64,000 nucleotides of DNA from Solibacter sp039934035 (GTDB lineage Bacteria; Acidobacteriota; Terriglobia; Bryobacterales; Bryobacteraceae), in contig JBDTMZ010000038.1 in NCBI GenBank assembly GCA_039934035.1, positions 1 to 64,000 on the forward strand, given 5' to 3'. Positions 63,323-64,000 of this stretch are shown here, piece after piece. The translations under genes were made by a program, and so were the position numbers. The notes under the pieces were generated by a model. The model was not told the DNA's origin, did not search any database, and saw only the letters and a list, made by a program, of their open reading frames with translations. Each line of letters starts with the position of its first letter. Positions within the stretch are counted from its first letter, which is position 1.

Positions 63323-64000
63323 ATGCGGCGGGCATTTGGGGCCGTCGCCTTGCTGGCGCTGGCGTGCCTTTTGGTGCACGCGGCACGAACTGGCATGGCC
63401 GGCGATTACATCGATCCCATCAGTAGAATCACGGCACAGGACGAAGCGCTCTATGCGCACTCGGCCATCGCCATGGCGCGCGACGGCGACTGGCTGACGC
63501 CGCGCTTCATGGGCCGGTTCGCGCTGTACAAGCCGCCGCTGTTGGCCTGGAGCGCGGGGCTGTCCGCCAAACTGCTCGGCGTCTCGCGCCTTTCGCTGCG
63601 TCTGCCCATTGCGATTCTATCGGCGCTGGCGCTGGGGTTGATCTTTCTGTGGGGCGCTGAAGCGGCGGGAGTGCAGTCCGGGGCGATTGCGGTAGCGCTC
63701 GTGCTTTCCAATCACCTGTGGACCACCCTGGCGCCGCTCTGCCTGACGGATGGCCTGCTGCTCGCGTGCTACATCGCGGCGTTTTACGCGCTGTATTGCG
63801 ATCCATGGCTGGAGCGGCGCGGTCCGCTGCTCGGCTTCGCGGCGGCGTCGGCAGGCGCGATTCTGACCAAGGGGATCGCGGGCATTCTGCCGCTGGCGGT
63901 GCTGGGTGTCTACTGGCTGGCAGCGCGCCGCCAGGAGCGTCCCACATTCCTGCGCCTCTGTCTGGCTGGCGGACTGGCGGCGGCGATGGCGGCGCCGTGG
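63323..64000 (+). CDS. ArnT/PMT-like membrane glycosyltransferase, cut by the window end
   Basis: An open frame of 226 codons continuing past the edge. A first helix (about 3-20) is followed by a loop with ITAQDEALYAHSAIAMARDGDWLTP and RFALYKPPLLAWSAGLSA. This is the pattern of ArnT-type GT-C enzymes, with the catalytic acidic pair in QDEALY. At least five more helices follow. It probably transfers a sugar from undecaprenyl phosphate. Start at ATG 63323, eight bases after the hairpin. Confidence 0.82.
   Translation, partial: MRRAFGAVALLALACLLVHAARTGMAGDYIDPISRITAQDEALYAHSAIAMARDGDWLTPRFMGRFALYKPPLLAWSAGLSAKLLGVSRLSLRLPIAILSALALGLIFLWGAEAAGVQSGAIAVALVLSNHLWTTLAPLCLTDGLLLACYIAAFYALYCDPWLERRGPLLGFAAASAGAILTKGIAGILPLAVLGVYWLAARRQERPTFLRLCLAGGLAAAMAAPW

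Overview
The window is about 64 kb of GC-rich, densely coded bacterial DNA with no rRNA, tRNA, CRISPR array, transposase or phage gene that I can recognise. The mix of genes suggests an Acidobacteriota member, perhaps of the Bryobacterales/Solibacter type: a dnaK-dnaJ-hspR heat-shock operon, a Tat-exported Gfo/Idh/MocA oxidoreductase, MacB/LolE-like permeases, several secreted proteins of unknown function, a large surface-glycan region, multiheme cytochromes, and intergenic repeats of 7-bp units. This placement is inference; there is no phylogenetic marker to prove it.

Layout. 0.1-2.1 kb: peroxide-stress operon perR - pterin dehydratase - ahpC - ahpD, with PerR-type boxes over the promoter. 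2.1-15.5 kb: housekeeping and orphan genes (cupin, PilZ, LarB, Tat oxidoreductase, FRG protein, two secreted proteins, NTF2-like protein, ribokinase, CPBP protease, ABC-F ATPase, two zinc-ribbon miniproteins, a DUF3467-type protein). 15.6-20.7 kb: hspR, dnaJ and dnaK on the minus strand behind a strong promoter with a possible HspR site, then a CbiX-type chelatase, a CBS protein and a YkgJ-type cysteine-cluster protein. 20.8-23.8 kb: EF-hand protein, an ApbE-DUF2271 fusion and a PepSY-type membrane protein, which look like an envelope flavin/metal redox module. 23.9-24.5 kb: a HigBA toxin-antitoxin pair. 24.5-31 kb: glycosyltransferases, NadE, UDP-glucose dehydrogenase, and an acyl carrier protein with an acyltransferase-like partner. 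31-38.3 kb: a two-domain esterase, an ABC exporter (ATPase plus large FtsX-type permease) and TypA/BipA.

38.7-57.0 kb is mostly a surface-polysaccharide region. It holds a heptose-7-phosphate kinase with a heptosyltransferase (ADP-heptose type), membrane GT-C and Wzy/WaaL-like proteins, a broken MBOAT O-acetyltransferase, a polyprenyl-phosphate sugar transferase, and a tightly overlapping gmhB-hddA-hddC-epimerase set for GDP-heptose.

57.2-63.3 kb is the most interesting part. A sigma-54-dependent activator with a four-cysteine PAS domain is divergent from a six-gene operon. That operon has a near-consensus -24/-12 promoter and encodes a monoheme cytochrome, a receiver-like protein, a protein with two identically spaced four-cysteine sites, a small membrane protein, a nine-heme c / cytochrome-b fusion and a six-heme NapC-like cytochrome. 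This layout resembles Geobacter CbcL/CbcBA-type menaquinol oxidoreductases. The window ends inside an ArnT/PMT-like glycosyltransferase.

At least two families of dispersed intergenic repeats recur across the window: a 34-bp module followed by CTGANNR heptamers, and a family carrying the core CTTCGAAGCGG. They sit between genes, once between the ATPase and permease genes of one exporter.
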